From Stenotrophomonas sp. 57 (lineage in GTDB: Bacteria; Pseudomonadota; Gammaproteobacteria; Xanthomonadales; Xanthomonadaceae), in the NCBI RefSeq assembly GCF_030291075.1, contig NZ_CP127407.1, positions 3,036,001 through 3,100,000 on the forward strand: 64,000 bases of DNA, in the 5' to 3' direction. Made by a program: the position numbers and the translations under genes. The notes beneath the pieces were generated by a model. It did no database searches. It was not told where the DNA came from and saw only the letters and a list, made by a program, of their open reading frames with translations. Positions 29,241 through 38,648 of this stretch are shown piece after piece; the first letter of the stretch is position 1; each line of letters starts with the position of its first letter.

Positions 29241-29293
29241 GGGGATCAAGTCGTTTGTGCCACTTGCGCCTTGATCCCCTCCGCCCCTTTTTT
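29241..29293 (+). terminator. Terminator after the LysR gene
   Basis: GGGGATCAAG and CTTGATCCCC form a ten-base-pair stem with a 19-base loop. TCCGCCCC and a run of six T follow, and the run touches the stop codon of the convergent TelA-like gene. It begins 17 bases after the LysR stop. The stem could also help end transcription of the opposite operon. Confidence 0.75.
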
Positions 29294-30402
29294 CAGCTGG
29301 CGGTCGGGGCGGCCAGGCGCTGCTGCAGGTCGTCGCGCAGGCGCGACAGCTCGACTTCGGCCTGCTGACGCTGCTGCATGCCTTCGCGATGGATGCTGCG
29401 CACTTCCTCGACCGTGGCGATCAGCTGGTCGTGCACGTGGCGCAGGGTGGCCACGTCGATCACGCCGCGCTGGTTGCTGCGTGCGGTATCCACCGAGGCC
29501 TGACGCAGCAGGTCGGCGTTGCGGCGCATCAGTTCGTTGGTGGCATCGTCGATCGCGGTGGACAGCTCGACCACGGCCTTCTGCTCGCCCAGTGACAGCT
29601 GGATCGCGAACTGGCGCTTCCACGACGGAATGGTGATGTCGCGGACGGTGTTGAACTTCTCGATCAGCTGCAACGCATTGGCCTGGATCAGGCGGATCAT
29701 CGGCAGCGACTGGTCGGCGGCATGCTGCATCAGCTGCAGGTCGGACACGCGCTTCTCGATCAGCCGGATCGCGTTGTCGATCTCGCCCTGGCGGATGCGC
29801 TGCTGCGGGTCGTCGCTGCCCTGCCCCGCCACCTGCTCGGCCCGCAGTTCGGCCAGGCGCTGCTTGCCGGCGGCGGCATACAGGCCCAGCGCGTGACGTT
29901 CTTCGCGGACGATTTCGTGCATGCGGTCGAACTCGGCGACGCGCTTGCCCATCAACGCCTGTTGCACACCGACGTCGCCCATCAGCTGTTCGATCTGCGC
30001 ATTGGTGTCGCTGAACTTCTGCACCAGCTCGCCCTTGGACACCCGCAGGCGATCGATCAGGCCGCCGATCACCGGCACCTTCGAACGCTGGGCAAAACCC
30101 TCCAGTTTCAGGCTGCGGGCGATGCGCACCACTTCACCCAGCTTGTCGCCACTGGCATCGAGGTCGCGGTTGCGCACCTGGTCCAGCAACTGGCTGGAGA
30201 ACGCTGCAGTACGCGTGGCCGCCTCGCGGCCGAAGACCTGCAGGTTGCCCGGGCGAAGATCGTCCAGCTCGAGGCGGATCTCGGCAATGCGCGGCAGATC
30301 CTCGCGGACCAGGCCCAGTGCCTGCAATGCGCCCTCGTCGAGCGGAGCGGCGGTGGTCGTGCCGGGCACGAGGGCACCGGGGGTCTGGCTGTCCTGGGTC
30401 AT
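29293..30402 (-). CDS. TelA/KlaA-family toxic-anion resistance-like protein
   Basis: A 369-residue, almost wholly alpha-helical cytoplasmic protein with the TelA pattern: an early RIAEIRLELDDLRPGNLQVF-like segment, GLIDRLRVSKGELVQKFSDT, and near the end IPSWKRQFAIQLSLGEQKA and DLLRQASVDTARSNQRGVID, stretches I recognise from TelA homologues. The family is linked to tellurite and colicin resistance on plasmids and to membrane stress in general; its biochemistry is unknown. The start at 30,402 (MTQDSQTPG) follows AAGGAG by eight bases. It is the last gene of the flotillin/ATPase cassette. Confidence 0.88.
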   Translation of the reverse strand: MTQDSQTPGALVPGTTTAAPLDEGALQALGLVREDLPRIAEIRLELDDLRPGNLQVFGREAATRTAAFSSQLLDQVRNRDLDASGDKLGEVVRIARSLKLEGFAQRSKVPVIGGLIDRLRVSKGELVQKFSDTNAQIEQLMGDVGVQQALMGKRVAEFDRMHEIVREERHALGLYAAAGKQRLAELRAEQVAGQGSDDPQQRIRQGEIDNAIRLIEKRVSDLQLMQHAADQSLPMIRLIQANALQLIEKFNTVRDITIPSWKRQFAIQLSLGEQKAVVELSTAIDDATNELMRRNADLLRQASVDTARSNQRGVIDVATLRHVHDQLIATVEEVRSIHREGMQQRQQAEVELSRLRDDLQQRLAAPTAS

Positions 30403-30446
30403 CGGGCAGTCTCCTTGCGGTTGGGTAAGCGGCAGCGGCGGCCGGC

Positions 30447-31154
30447 TCACGGCAGTCTAGCCTGAGCCGCCGCAACCTCGTCTTCGATCCGGGCATGCAG
30501 CGTGGCGGCCTTTCCCGCCAATGCAGCGCCTGCAGCGGTCTGCTCCGCCAGTGCGGCCTGTCGCCAGGCCGGCAGCAGGACATCATGGATGCGCGCGAAG
30601 CGTTGCAGCAGCACCGTGTCCTGCTCCTGCAGCAGCTGCCACTGGGCGGCCTCGACGCGATGCAGCGCGGCCAGCCGACGCAGGTGGTCCAGCCGTTGCG
30701 ACAGCGCGGCCGCGCCGGCCGCGTCGCACTGCGCCAGCCGTGAAGCGCCCCGTTCGGCCCAGGCGTCCAATGCCGTGGCCGCCTCTGCATGCTCGGCGAT
30801 GGCCAGGGCCCGCGCCTGCTGGTGCTGTTGCAGGTGCTGGGCCTGTTCGCGCGCCTGCAGCGCCAGCACGCCCAGCTGCGACTGCAGCGCACGCCCTTCC
30901 GCCTCGCGGTCGACATCGCGTCCAAGCAGGCGCCCCCACCAGCCTTCCTGTCGGCGGATCTGCGCAGGATTCGCGACCTGCAGCGCCAGCGCGATGCGCG
31001 CCAGCGCCGCCACCAGGCCTTCGCCTGCAACCGGCGGCAAGGGTGCGGCGCGCTGGGCAAGTGCCTGCAGCAGCGGCGCACCGTACTCGGCCAGCACAAC
31101 GACATCAGCGGCATCCGGCAGCATCGGCGATGGCAGTGGCGTCCGCGCGGTCAC
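30447..31154 (-). CDS. Helical protein of unknown function in the TelA cassette
   Basis: A 235-residue protein I cannot assign to a family. It has an amino-terminal region with EYGAPLLQALAQRAAPLPPV, a short tryptophan-rich patch (EGWWGRLLGRD) near residue 72, and then a long Ala/Gln/Leu-rich part predicted as coiled coil. No signal peptide or membrane segment is visible. Its start overlaps the stop of the giant ATPase gene by four bases, and the TelA-like gene follows after 44 bases, so it is probably a dedicated partner of one of them. Confidence 0.75.
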   Translation of the reverse strand: MTARTPLPSPMLPDAADVVVLAEYGAPLLQALAQRAAPLPPVAGEGLVAALARIALALQVANPAQIRRQEGWWGRLLGRDVDREAEGRALQSQLGVLALQAREQAQHLQQHQQARALAIAEHAEAATALDAWAERGASRLAQCDAAGAAALSQRLDHLRRLAALHRVEAAQWQLLQEQDTVLLQRFARIHDVLLPAWRQAALAEQTAAGAALAGKAATLHARIEDEVAAAQARLP

Positions 31155-34100
31155 GGCAGCGGGGGCGGCTGCGGTGCCGTCGCTACGGTGCCTTCCGTGT
31201 CTTCCGGCGGCAGCGACTCGCCGTAGAAGTGACGCATCAGCGCTTCATCCAGTGCACGTTCTTCCGGCGTCGTGGCGCGTCGCACGCGCGCACGCTGCGG
31301 CACCGCACTGGGGCCACCGCGCTCGACCTGCTGTCGCGCCCAACCGGCGAACGCCGCCAGGGTCTGCGACACCTGTGCCTGCTGCGCCTGTGATGCCACC
31401 AGCAGTTCAACCAGAGGCGCCAACCCGGCCTGCAGGTCTTCGGCCAGCGGCGTGGCCGGCGCGCTGTGGGCGACCGCGGCCGGTACCGGCGAAGCGGGCA
31501 CGGAGCGTGTTTCGGACAAGCGCTGCAGGGCCTCCAGCAATGCCGGCCACGGCGCGGGCTCGGCGACGGCAGCAGGGGCCACTTCGGGCGCCGGCGGCGG
31601 CAGCTGCAACGCGCTGGCGATGTCTGCCAACTGTGCGACCACGCGTCCACCGACATCGCTGTCGTCGGCCCCCATGGCCTTGTTGCGCAGGAAATCGCGC
31701 TTGATCTGTGCCCAGCGCCGCGACTGCACCTCATCCAGCACGCCGCGCAGTTCGGCCAGCTTCAGCAGGTTTTCCTCAGCGCCGGTGGTGAGCAGCTGCG
31801 CCTCGCCCAGGTAGTGGTCGGAGATCAGCTGCTGCAGCTCGTCCTCGTTCATCACCGGCGAGATCTTCTCGGCCAGCTTGTTCATGTTGCGGTAGCTGCC
31901 CTGCAGCCGGAACGGCGGCTCGGTGCGGTAGCGGTCGTCCTGTGCGGCACTGGCGATGTACTGCTGGTTGACCCGGTAGACCACGTCGCGAACGCGCAGC
32001 ATGCGCTGCAGCGTAGCGGTGATTTCGTTGATTTCGGCGCTGCTGTAGGCATGGCTGAGGCCGTTGGTGGACACGTCCTTGCCCATTGCACGATCGACCA
32101 GCACATACAGGTCGGCCATGTCCCGCGTGGCCAGCGGCGCCAGTACCGGGTTGGAGGTCAGGCTGTTTTCGATGTAGCTGAGGGTGAACGCCGCTTCCAT
32201 GCCCCCCAGCACGTCGCCGAGATTGTAGATGTCGGCACGGTTGGCCAGCATGTCCGGAATCTTGAACACCTCGCCGGACTCGGTGTACGGGTTGCCGGCC
32301 ATGACCACGCAGAACTTCTTGCCACGCATGTCATAGGTGCGGGTGCGGCCACGCCACACGCCTTCGATGCGTCGGGTGCCGTCGCACAGCGAAATGAACT
32401 TCTGCAGGAACTCGGGATGGGTGTGCTGGATGTCATCGACATACAGCATGGTGTTGTTGCCCATCTCCAGCGCCAGGTTGAGCTTTTCAAGCTCCTGGCG
32501 CGAGGTCGCGTCCGGTGCCTGTTCCGGGTCCAGCGAACGCACCTCGTGACCCAGCGCCGGGCCGTTGATCTTCATGAAGACCAGGCCCAGCCGGTGGGCC
32601 ACGTATTCCATCAGCGTGGTCTTGCCGTAGCCCGGCGGCGAAATCATCATCAGCAGGCCCATAAGGTCGCTGCGCTTGTTCTCGCCCACCGTGCCCATCT
32701 GCTTGGCCAGGTTGTCACCGATCACGCCCAGATAGACATCGTTGATCAGCTTGTTGCGCACGAACGAAGACAACGGCCGTGCCTTGAATTCGGACAGGCG
32801 CAGTGTCTGCCGCTCACGGGCGATGATGCTCTGGCGCACCGCTTGATATGCGTGGAAATCCGGTACGAAGCGCTTCAGGTGGTGCTGCAGGCGTGACAGG
32901 AAATCGTCCAGCGACAACGATAGCGTACCGTTGTGGATGCGCGGATGTTCTCCCAGCAGGCCGTTCACCTCCACGCGCAGCGGTGCGTCGCTGCCCCGCG
33001 TGCGCAGCTGGCGCTGCACCAGCAGCAGCGCGGCCGCCTCGTCGGCATACCCGGCATGCACGGCCTGTGCCGGCAGCCCGGCCAGCGCGCGCAGCCATTG
33101 ACCAGCCAGCGCCCAGCGCGCGGCCAGCGGATCCTGCGCCCGCTGCAGGGCGCGCTCCAGTGCTTCACGCTGCCCGACCTGGTCCAACTGCTGTGCCAGG
33201 GCCTCCAGCAGGGCCTGGGCATGCTTGCTGGTGCTGAACACCGGTTCGCCGTTGACCAGTTCTTCGCCCAGATAGGCCGCTGCCGCGTCGGCGGCTTCAT
33301 CGTCGAAAGGCAGCGACTGCGCCTGCGCGAACGCGCTCAGTGCCACCGCCATTTCCGCGCGCAGGGCGACACGTCCTTCGTCGGAGCCGAACAGGCGGTC
33401 GATGGTTTCCGCACCGGCCTGCCGGCTGGGCCACTGCAGCACCGCTTCTTCGCGCTGCTGGGCCGCCCAGAACAGCAGGGCCAGCGCGCGCACCCGCGGC
33501 GCATGGCGCAACGTGCCCGCGGACTGCTGCAAGGGCAGCAGCGCGCGCAGGATCAACGCGGCGTCGTGATCGTGGATGCCACGCTCGTAGCCTTCGCGGT
33601 AGCGCGGTGCGGCGAACGCACGAACGCGCCGGTCCAGTGCTTCAGGCGTGGCGACATCGTGCTGCAGCTGCGCCAGGTCCAGCCCATCGTGGCCCTGCTG
33701 CGCGGCCAGCAGCAGGCTGCCGGCCAGGTATTCGCCGCGATAGATCGCCTCGGATTCCGAATCCAGCGTCACCGGCCAGAACGGCTTGAGTGCCTCCAGC
33801 TCCGGGTCGTGCAGGGTTTCCAGGAAGTCGGTGCCGGTCAGGTGGATGGCCAGCGTGTCGCCGCGCGGCAAGAGGGTCAGGTCCAGGGCCTGGGTGTTGA
33901 CGCTGAAGCGGTGGCGCGGCCCCAGCCGGACCACGTTGCCACCGGCTTCGTACAGGTCGCTGCGGTCGCGCAGCTGGCGCACGGCCTGGTCGCGCACGGC
34001 CTTCAGGCGCGCCTCGATGTCATCGGCCTTGACGTTGTCGCGCAGCGCGCGCAGGCGCTCGGCCAGTTCGCGCAGCTTGAGGATCAGCGGGTCACCGGCG

Positions 34101-36544
34101 AAGAACGCATTGAGTTCATCGGCGGTGGCGAAACGCTCGGTGCGCTTGGCCAGGCCATCAAGGATGCGGTTGGCCGCGTCCAGTACCGAGCGCGCTTTGC
34201 GCTGGCGGTCGTCCAGCAACGCCTGCTTGTGCGTCTCGAAGGCCTCGACCAGTTCCTCGCGCTTGCTGAGGATGTCGCCGAGGAACTGCTCGTGCTCGCC
34301 GAACTGGCTTTCCAGTTCTTCCAGCTGCACCAGCAGGCGCGACAGCTGTTCGTCGGCCTTTTCCGGATCATGGGCCATCGCCAGCGCGCTGGTGATCGAC
34401 TGCGAGAACAACGCGAACTGGGCGGCGAACTGGGCCACCGCCTCGGCCGAACCGAGGGTGCGGCGGCGCTGTTCGGCGCGGGTACGCGCCTGGTTCAGGC
34501 GCCCGTACAGCGCGGAAATGGATTCAACCACGCGGGTACGCGCGGTGGCATCGTCCACCTTCAGCCCGGCCATCAGTTCGGACAGCATGTCCAGGTCGGC
34601 GGCCATGCCACGCATGCCGTCCAGCTGCTCGTCCAGCTGGCGCGCACTGCCGGCCTGCTGCGCAGCCTCGTCCAGCGCCTGCAGGCGGCTGCCCAGCGGC
34701 GCCAGCGCGGCATCACCAGCGAGGAATTCGCCGGTGGCGCCACCAACGCGGTCCTGCGCCTGTACCAGCTCGGCGGCCATCGCTTCGATGCGCGCGGTGT
34801 CGATGTAGCGCAGCTCACGGATGGTCAGCAGGCGCCCGCGTAGCGCGGTGATCTCGTTCAGTGCCTCGACGAAGGCCTGCACCTCGTTCCAGTTCTGGGG
34901 CTGCAGCCGGCCCAGCAGAGCCTTGAAGCTGGCCTCCGCCTCGACCATTGCCTGCGCCGACTGCTCGCGGATGGATTGGACCTTCTCGTATTCGTCCAAC
35001 ACCGATTCGCCGGTGGCGCTGATCTGCCGCAGCAGTGCTTCGGCGCCGTCGCAGGCCTCGTCGCCCAGCCAGTGGTGGGCATCGAACAGGCGGCGGGTAT
35101 CGGCCACCAGCCGCTGGTAGCGCTGCACCGAGACATCCTGGCCGTCGATCTCGCGGGCCAGGTTGAACAGGTTGGAGATGCCGCGCACCAGCTCGGCATT
35201 GCCGATGCGGCCCATGAAGGTGTTGCCGGGCGGACGGCTGGCGGCGAACTCGTCGCTGCTGAACGGCGTCTGCCAGACCTGCATCGGGTGGATGCGCGTG
35301 GGCTCGGTGCCCTCGGCATGGAACAGCACCATGCGCCCATCCTGCATGAACGCATAGCCGTGGCCGAACACCGGGTTCTGCAGCACGCGCTGGATGGTGT
35401 TGTAGACGAACAGCGCCGAGCGCCCGCCCTCGCGCTCGTAGAAGATGTACAGCACGTCCTCGCCATTGGGCGAACGGATGCTGCGCTTGAACTGCATGCC
35501 GGCCATCGAGGCGTCGAACGCCTTGTGCTCGCCGCCCTGCAGGTAGTAGCCGCCCGGGAAGATCACGCCGTGGTCTTCGGGCAGCTGCACGCAGGCCTGC
35601 ACGATCGCATCGTTGCGCACGATGTCGCCGGTGAGCGTGTTGTAGATAAGCCCGCGCCAGACGGTTTCGCGATAGGGCAGCACCTTCAGCAGCAGCAGCG
35701 AGCCGACGCGGGCGAACTCGAACTGGGCGTCGTCCAGCGACTGGGTGCTGTCTTCCACCGGTTCGCTGTAGATGCCCTGTCCGGTCTCGGTGTTGTTCTC
35801 GACCTTGATGGTCAGGTCGCCACCGGTGGTTTCCACGAACAGGGTGTCGAGGATGTTCAGGTGCGAATGGCGGCCGTTGACCGCGAGGTCGCGGGTGGCC
35901 CTGGTCCATTCGAAATCGAACGGTGGCGGCAGTGCGATATCGCGTTCGCCGCGCGCGTCGAGGTAGGTCAACTCGCCTTCGCGCGACAGCGCCCAGCGGA
36001 ACACGCGCACGTCGCTGCTGCGCTCGCCGATCTGGAACGAGGCCAGCAGCTTGTCGCCCACCACGATCAACTGCAGCAGGCGTGCATGCTTGTAGTAGGC
36101 GTACAGCTCGTTGAAGTCGTGCACGAAACCGGGCTGGTCCAGGAAACTGCCCTTCAGCTCCAGCGCAGCGACGTCGTAGCCGTCGGCCCCCTGCACCAGC
36201 CGGTACAGGCCGAACACATCCTCGATGCGGGTCTGGGTCTTGAGCCCGATGAACACGTTGTAGCCGAACAGCAGGCGGTCCGGGCCCACCTGCACGATGT
36301 CGCGGCCGACGCAGTTGTTCTCGCTGCGGATGCGGAAGCGGCCGATCACCTCCAGGCGGCTGTCACCGAATTCGGACAGACGCTGGCGGTTGAGGGTCTC
36401 GGCCAGGGCCTGCAGGCGCTGGCCCTGCTCGCCGAGGCGGCGGCGCAGGACTTCGTAGGCACCGCCCTGGGCGACGGCCTGGTCGACGGTGCTGCCGCCG
36501 GCCTCCGGCACAGTGGATTCGGCGGTCGATTGGGTTTCAGACAT
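31151..36544 (-). CDS. Giant AAA+ ATPase of the DUF3686 'DNA repair ATPase' type
   Basis: A 1797-residue protein. Residues about 30-470 look beta-rich, with repeated strand patterns (for example EVIGRFRIRSENNCVGRDIV and PDRLLFGYNVFIGLKT), about 480-900 are mainly coiled coil, and the carboxy third holds an AAA+ module. Its Walker A motif is SPPGYGKTTLMEY near residue 1301, Walker B is NTMLYVDDIQHTHPEF near 1368, and CVVMAGNPYTESGEVFKIPD looks like the sensor-1 region. The common label DNA repair ATPase rests on weak similarity, so the function is not established. It lies 85 bases after the flotillin gene and overlaps the next gene by four bases. A membrane-associated remodelling role is equally plausible. 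Confidence 0.82.
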   Translation of the reverse strand: MSETQSTAESTVPEAGGSTVDQAVAQGGAYEVLRRRLGEQGQRLQALAETLNRQRLSEFGDSRLEVIGRFRIRSENNCVGRDIVQVGPDRLLFGYNVFIGLKTQTRIEDVFGLYRLVQGADGYDVAALELKGSFLDQPGFVHDFNELYAYYKHARLLQLIVVGDKLLASFQIGERSSDVRVFRWALSREGELTYLDARGERDIALPPPFDFEWTRATRDLAVNGRHSHLNILDTLFVETTGGDLTIKVENNTETGQGIYSEPVEDSTQSLDDAQFEFARVGSLLLLKVLPYRETVWRGLIYNTLTGDIVRNDAIVQACVQLPEDHGVIFPGGYYLQGGEHKAFDASMAGMQFKRSIRSPNGEDVLYIFYEREGGRSALFVYNTIQRVLQNPVFGHGYAFMQDGRMVLFHAEGTEPTRIHPMQVWQTPFSSDEFAASRPPGNTFMGRIGNAELVRGISNLFNLAREIDGQDVSVQRYQRLVADTRRLFDAHHWLGDEACDGAEALLRQISATGESVLDEYEKVQSIREQSAQAMVEAEASFKALLGRLQPQNWNEVQAFVEALNEITALRGRLLTIRELRYIDTARIEAMAAELVQAQDRVGGATGEFLAGDAALAPLGSRLQALDEAAQQAGSARQLDEQLDGMRGMAADLDMLSELMAGLKVDDATARTRVVESISALYGRLNQARTRAEQRRRTLGSAEAVAQFAAQFALFSQSITSALAMAHDPEKADEQLSRLLVQLEELESQFGEHEQFLGDILSKREELVEAFETHKQALLDDRQRKARSVLDAANRILDGLAKRTERFATADELNAFFAGDPLILKLRELAERLRALRDNVKADDIEARLKAVRDQAVRQLRDRSDLYEAGGNVVRLGPRHRFSVNTQALDLTLLPRGDTLAIHLTGTDFLETLHDPELEALKPFWPVTLDSESEAIYRGEYLAGSLLLAAQQGHDGLDLAQLQHDVATPEALDRRVRAFAAPRYREGYERGIHDHDAALILRALLPLQQSAGTLRHAPRVRALALLFWAAQQREEAVLQWPSRQAGAETIDRLFGSDEGRVALRAEMAVALSAFAQAQSLPFDDEAADAAAAYLGEELVNGEPVFSTSKHAQALLEALAQQLDQVGQREALERALQRAQDPLAARWALAGQWLRALAGLPAQAVHAGYADEAAALLLVQRQLRTRGSDAPLRVEVNGLLGEHPRIHNGTLSLSLDDFLSRLQHHLKRFVPDFHAYQAVRQSIIARERQTLRLSEFKARPLSSFVRNKLINDVYLGVIGDNLAKQMGTVGENKRSDLMGLLMMISPPGYGKTTLMEYVAHRLGLVFMKINGPALGHEVRSLDPEQAPDATSRQELEKLNLALEMGNNTMLYVDDIQHTHPEFLQKFISLCDGTRRIEGVWRGRTRTYDMRGKKFCVVMAGNPYTESGEVFKIPDMLANRADIYNLGDVLGGMEAAFTLSYIENSLTSNPVLAPLATRDMADLYVLVDRAMGKDVSTNGLSHAYSSAEINEITATLQRMLRVRDVVYRVNQQYIASAAQDDRYRTEPPFRLQGSYRNMNKLAEKISPVMNEDELQQLISDHYLGEAQLLTTGAEENLLKLAELRGVLDEVQSRRWAQIKRDFLRNKAMGADDSDVGGRVVAQLADIASALQLPPPAPEVAPAAVAEPAPWPALLEALQRLSETRSVPASPVPAAVAHSAPATPLAEDLQAGLAPLVELLVASQAQQAQVSQTLAAFAGWARQQVERGGPSAVPQRARVRRATTPEERALDEALMRHFYGESLPPEDTEGTVATAPQPPPLP

Positions 36545-36597
36545 CAGCAGGCTTCCGGGTCACGGGCGGCCGGCCGTCGATGCGGCCGGCGCAGGCC

Positions 36598-36622
36598 GGC
36601 GGTGGCCGTCATGGCCACCGCC
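36598..36622 (-). repeat. Hairpin between the flotillin and giant ATPase genes
   Basis: GGCGGTGGCC, a five-base loop and GGCCACCGCC give a ten-base-pair stem in the 85-base spacer. No T-run follows on the minus strand, and a further GGCCGG-rich stem lies next to it. It may set different expression levels for the two genes. Confidence 0.65.
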
Positions 36623-36629
36623 AGGTGCA

Positions 36630-38648
36630 TCAACGGGCGCTGTCGAGCACGGCAGCCGACACGGTCGGCACGGCGTCGGCTTCGTCGGCAATCTGCCGCG
36701 GTGCCGGTTCGGCCACGGCCACGCCCAGGTAGCGCTGCATCAGCTCCTGCACGATCGGGCTCTTGCCGGCGAAGCCTTCGATCGACTTGCCCAGTGACAC
36801 CGCCTTGACCAGGTTCTCGAACATGCCGCCGTCGCCGCCGACCAGGTCGATGTCGGCATTGCGCAGCGCGCTGGCGATGACGTTGGCGTTCTCGCGCGAC
36901 ACTTCCTTGCCGGCTTCGATCGAGGCCAGCGCCTGCTTCAGGCTGTTGTCCAGCATCATGCGGAACTCTTCATGGCCGCGTGCCTGGTCGCTCAGCGAAG
37001 CGATGGCCTCGAACTTGCGCACCAGGCCTTCGGCCTCGGCCAGCAGCTTCTTCTGCACCACGCCCGCCTCGGCATTGCCCAGCGACTCGGTGGCGGTGGC
37101 ACGGGCCAGGCCCATCTTCTCTTCGCCCTGGGCCTGGGCCTGCAGCGTCTCGGCCAGCACACGGGCCTCGTTGCTGCCCTGCTTCAGGCTGGCTTCGGCC
37201 TTGGCCTCGATCACGCGGGCTTCGGCGATGCCGACCTTCTCGATGGCCAGCGCGGAGGCTTCACGCACCTGCGCTTCGGCCAGGCCCGGCGCGGCCTGTT
37301 CGGCACGCAGCGCATCGGCCAGCAGGCGCTTGGCCTCGGCCTGCTTGCCGGCCGCTTCGTGCTCGGCCTGGGCCAGGGTGGTCAGTTCAACGGCACGGTG
37401 CTTGGACGCGGTTTCGCGTGCCTGCGCTTCCTTCACCTCGCGCACCAGCGCTTCCTGTGCCTTGGCTTCGGCTTCCAGGATCAGCACCTGCTTCTGGCGG
37501 TCGGCTTCGGAAACCTCGCGCACTTCCTTGATGCGCTCCTCTTCCTGGGCCACGGTCTTGTCGATGGAGATGCGTTCGCGGGTGATGTTGGCCACGTCCA
37601 TCTTGCCCTGCTCGACCACCTTGTCGCGCTCCACACCCTGCAGCTGCACTTCGCGGTCGGTGGTGACCTGCTCCAGCTGGCGTGCGCGCTCCACGCGCTC
37701 GGCCTCGATGGCCACGGCACGCTGGCGGTTCTGCTCGGCCACTTCCACTTCGCGCAGGCGGTTCTGGTCACGGATCTCGATCAGCTGCTGTGCTTCGATG
37801 CGTGCATTCTCGGACAGCTGGCGCTGCTCTTCCTGCACCTTGGCGGTCTCGGCCTCCTCGCGCGCGCGGATGGTCTCGATCTCGCGCTTCTGGCGTGCCT
37901 CGGCCTCGGCCTGCTGGCGTTCCAGCGCCAGCAGCGCCTCACGCGCCTCCACGTTCTTCTTGGTGATGGCGAGCTTCTCGTTCTGCTCCAGCTCGTTGGT
38001 CACCACGTTCTGCGCGGCGGTCAGTTCGGTGATCTTGCGGATGCCCTGCGCGTCGAGGATGTTGAACTGGTCCAGCAGCGACTTCGGCGTCTGTTCCAGG
38101 TAATCGATCGCCACGTCTTCCAGCACATACCCGTTCAGGTCATTGCCGATGACCGCGATGATCTCGTCGCGGAACTCCTGGCGCTTCTCGAACAGTTCGG
38201 TGAAGTCGAACTTCTTGCCGACGGTCTTCAGTGCCTCGGAGAACTTGGCGTTGAACAGCTCGTCGACGGCATGCTTGTCCGACGCGCGGTCCGCACCGAT
38301 GGCCTTGGCCACGCGCAGCACATCGGCCTGGGTTTCATTGACCCGCAGGTAGAAGGCCACGGCGATGTCGGCACGCATGTTGTCGCGGCAGATCAGGCCC
38401 TCCTTGCCGCGGCGGTCGATCTGCAGGGTGATCAGGCTGATCCGCATCAACTCGGCGCGGTACAGCACCGGGATGATCAGGGCACCGGTGAAATGCACCT
38501 TGGGCGTGGAGCTCATGTCGTTGACGATCAGGGCCACGCCCTGGTCGACCTTGCGGTAGAAGGCCTTGAACAGCCCGGCCAGGCCGAGCAGCGCCACCAG
38601 CAGAACGGCCACGCCGATCAGGAAGGGTGCCATGGTTGCCAACGTCAT
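36630..38648 (-). CDS. Flotillin-family (SPFH/band 7) membrane protein, YqiK-like
   Basis: A 672-residue protein with one amino-terminal membrane segment (PFLIGVAVLLVALLGLAGLF), an SPFH domain at about 30-210 (KVDQGVALIVNDMSSTPKVH through KSLLDQFNILDAQGIRKI) and a very long Glu/Ala-rich coiled coil at about 230-560 (IETIRAREEAETAKVQEEQR and similar). A conserved carboxy-terminal region follows. Size and shape match E. coli YqiK and eukaryotic flotillins, which organise membrane microdomains. Its ATG overlaps the stop of the YqiJ-like gene by one base, as in the yqiJ-yqiK pair. Confidence 0.93.
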   Translation of the reverse strand: MTLATMAPFLIGVAVLLVALLGLAGLFKAFYRKVDQGVALIVNDMSSTPKVHFTGALIIPVLYRAELMRISLITLQIDRRGKEGLICRDNMRADIAVAFYLRVNETQADVLRVAKAIGADRASDKHAVDELFNAKFSEALKTVGKKFDFTELFEKRQEFRDEIIAVIGNDLNGYVLEDVAIDYLEQTPKSLLDQFNILDAQGIRKITELTAAQNVVTNELEQNEKLAITKKNVEAREALLALERQQAEAEARQKREIETIRAREEAETAKVQEEQRQLSENARIEAQQLIEIRDQNRLREVEVAEQNRQRAVAIEAERVERARQLEQVTTDREVQLQGVERDKVVEQGKMDVANITRERISIDKTVAQEEERIKEVREVSEADRQKQVLILEAEAKAQEALVREVKEAQARETASKHRAVELTTLAQAEHEAAGKQAEAKRLLADALRAEQAAPGLAEAQVREASALAIEKVGIAEARVIEAKAEASLKQGSNEARVLAETLQAQAQGEEKMGLARATATESLGNAEAGVVQKKLLAEAEGLVRKFEAIASLSDQARGHEEFRMMLDNSLKQALASIEAGKEVSRENANVIASALRNADIDLVGGDGGMFENLVKAVSLGKSIEGFAGKSPIVQELMQRYLGVAVAEPAPRQIADEADAVPTVSAAVLDSAR

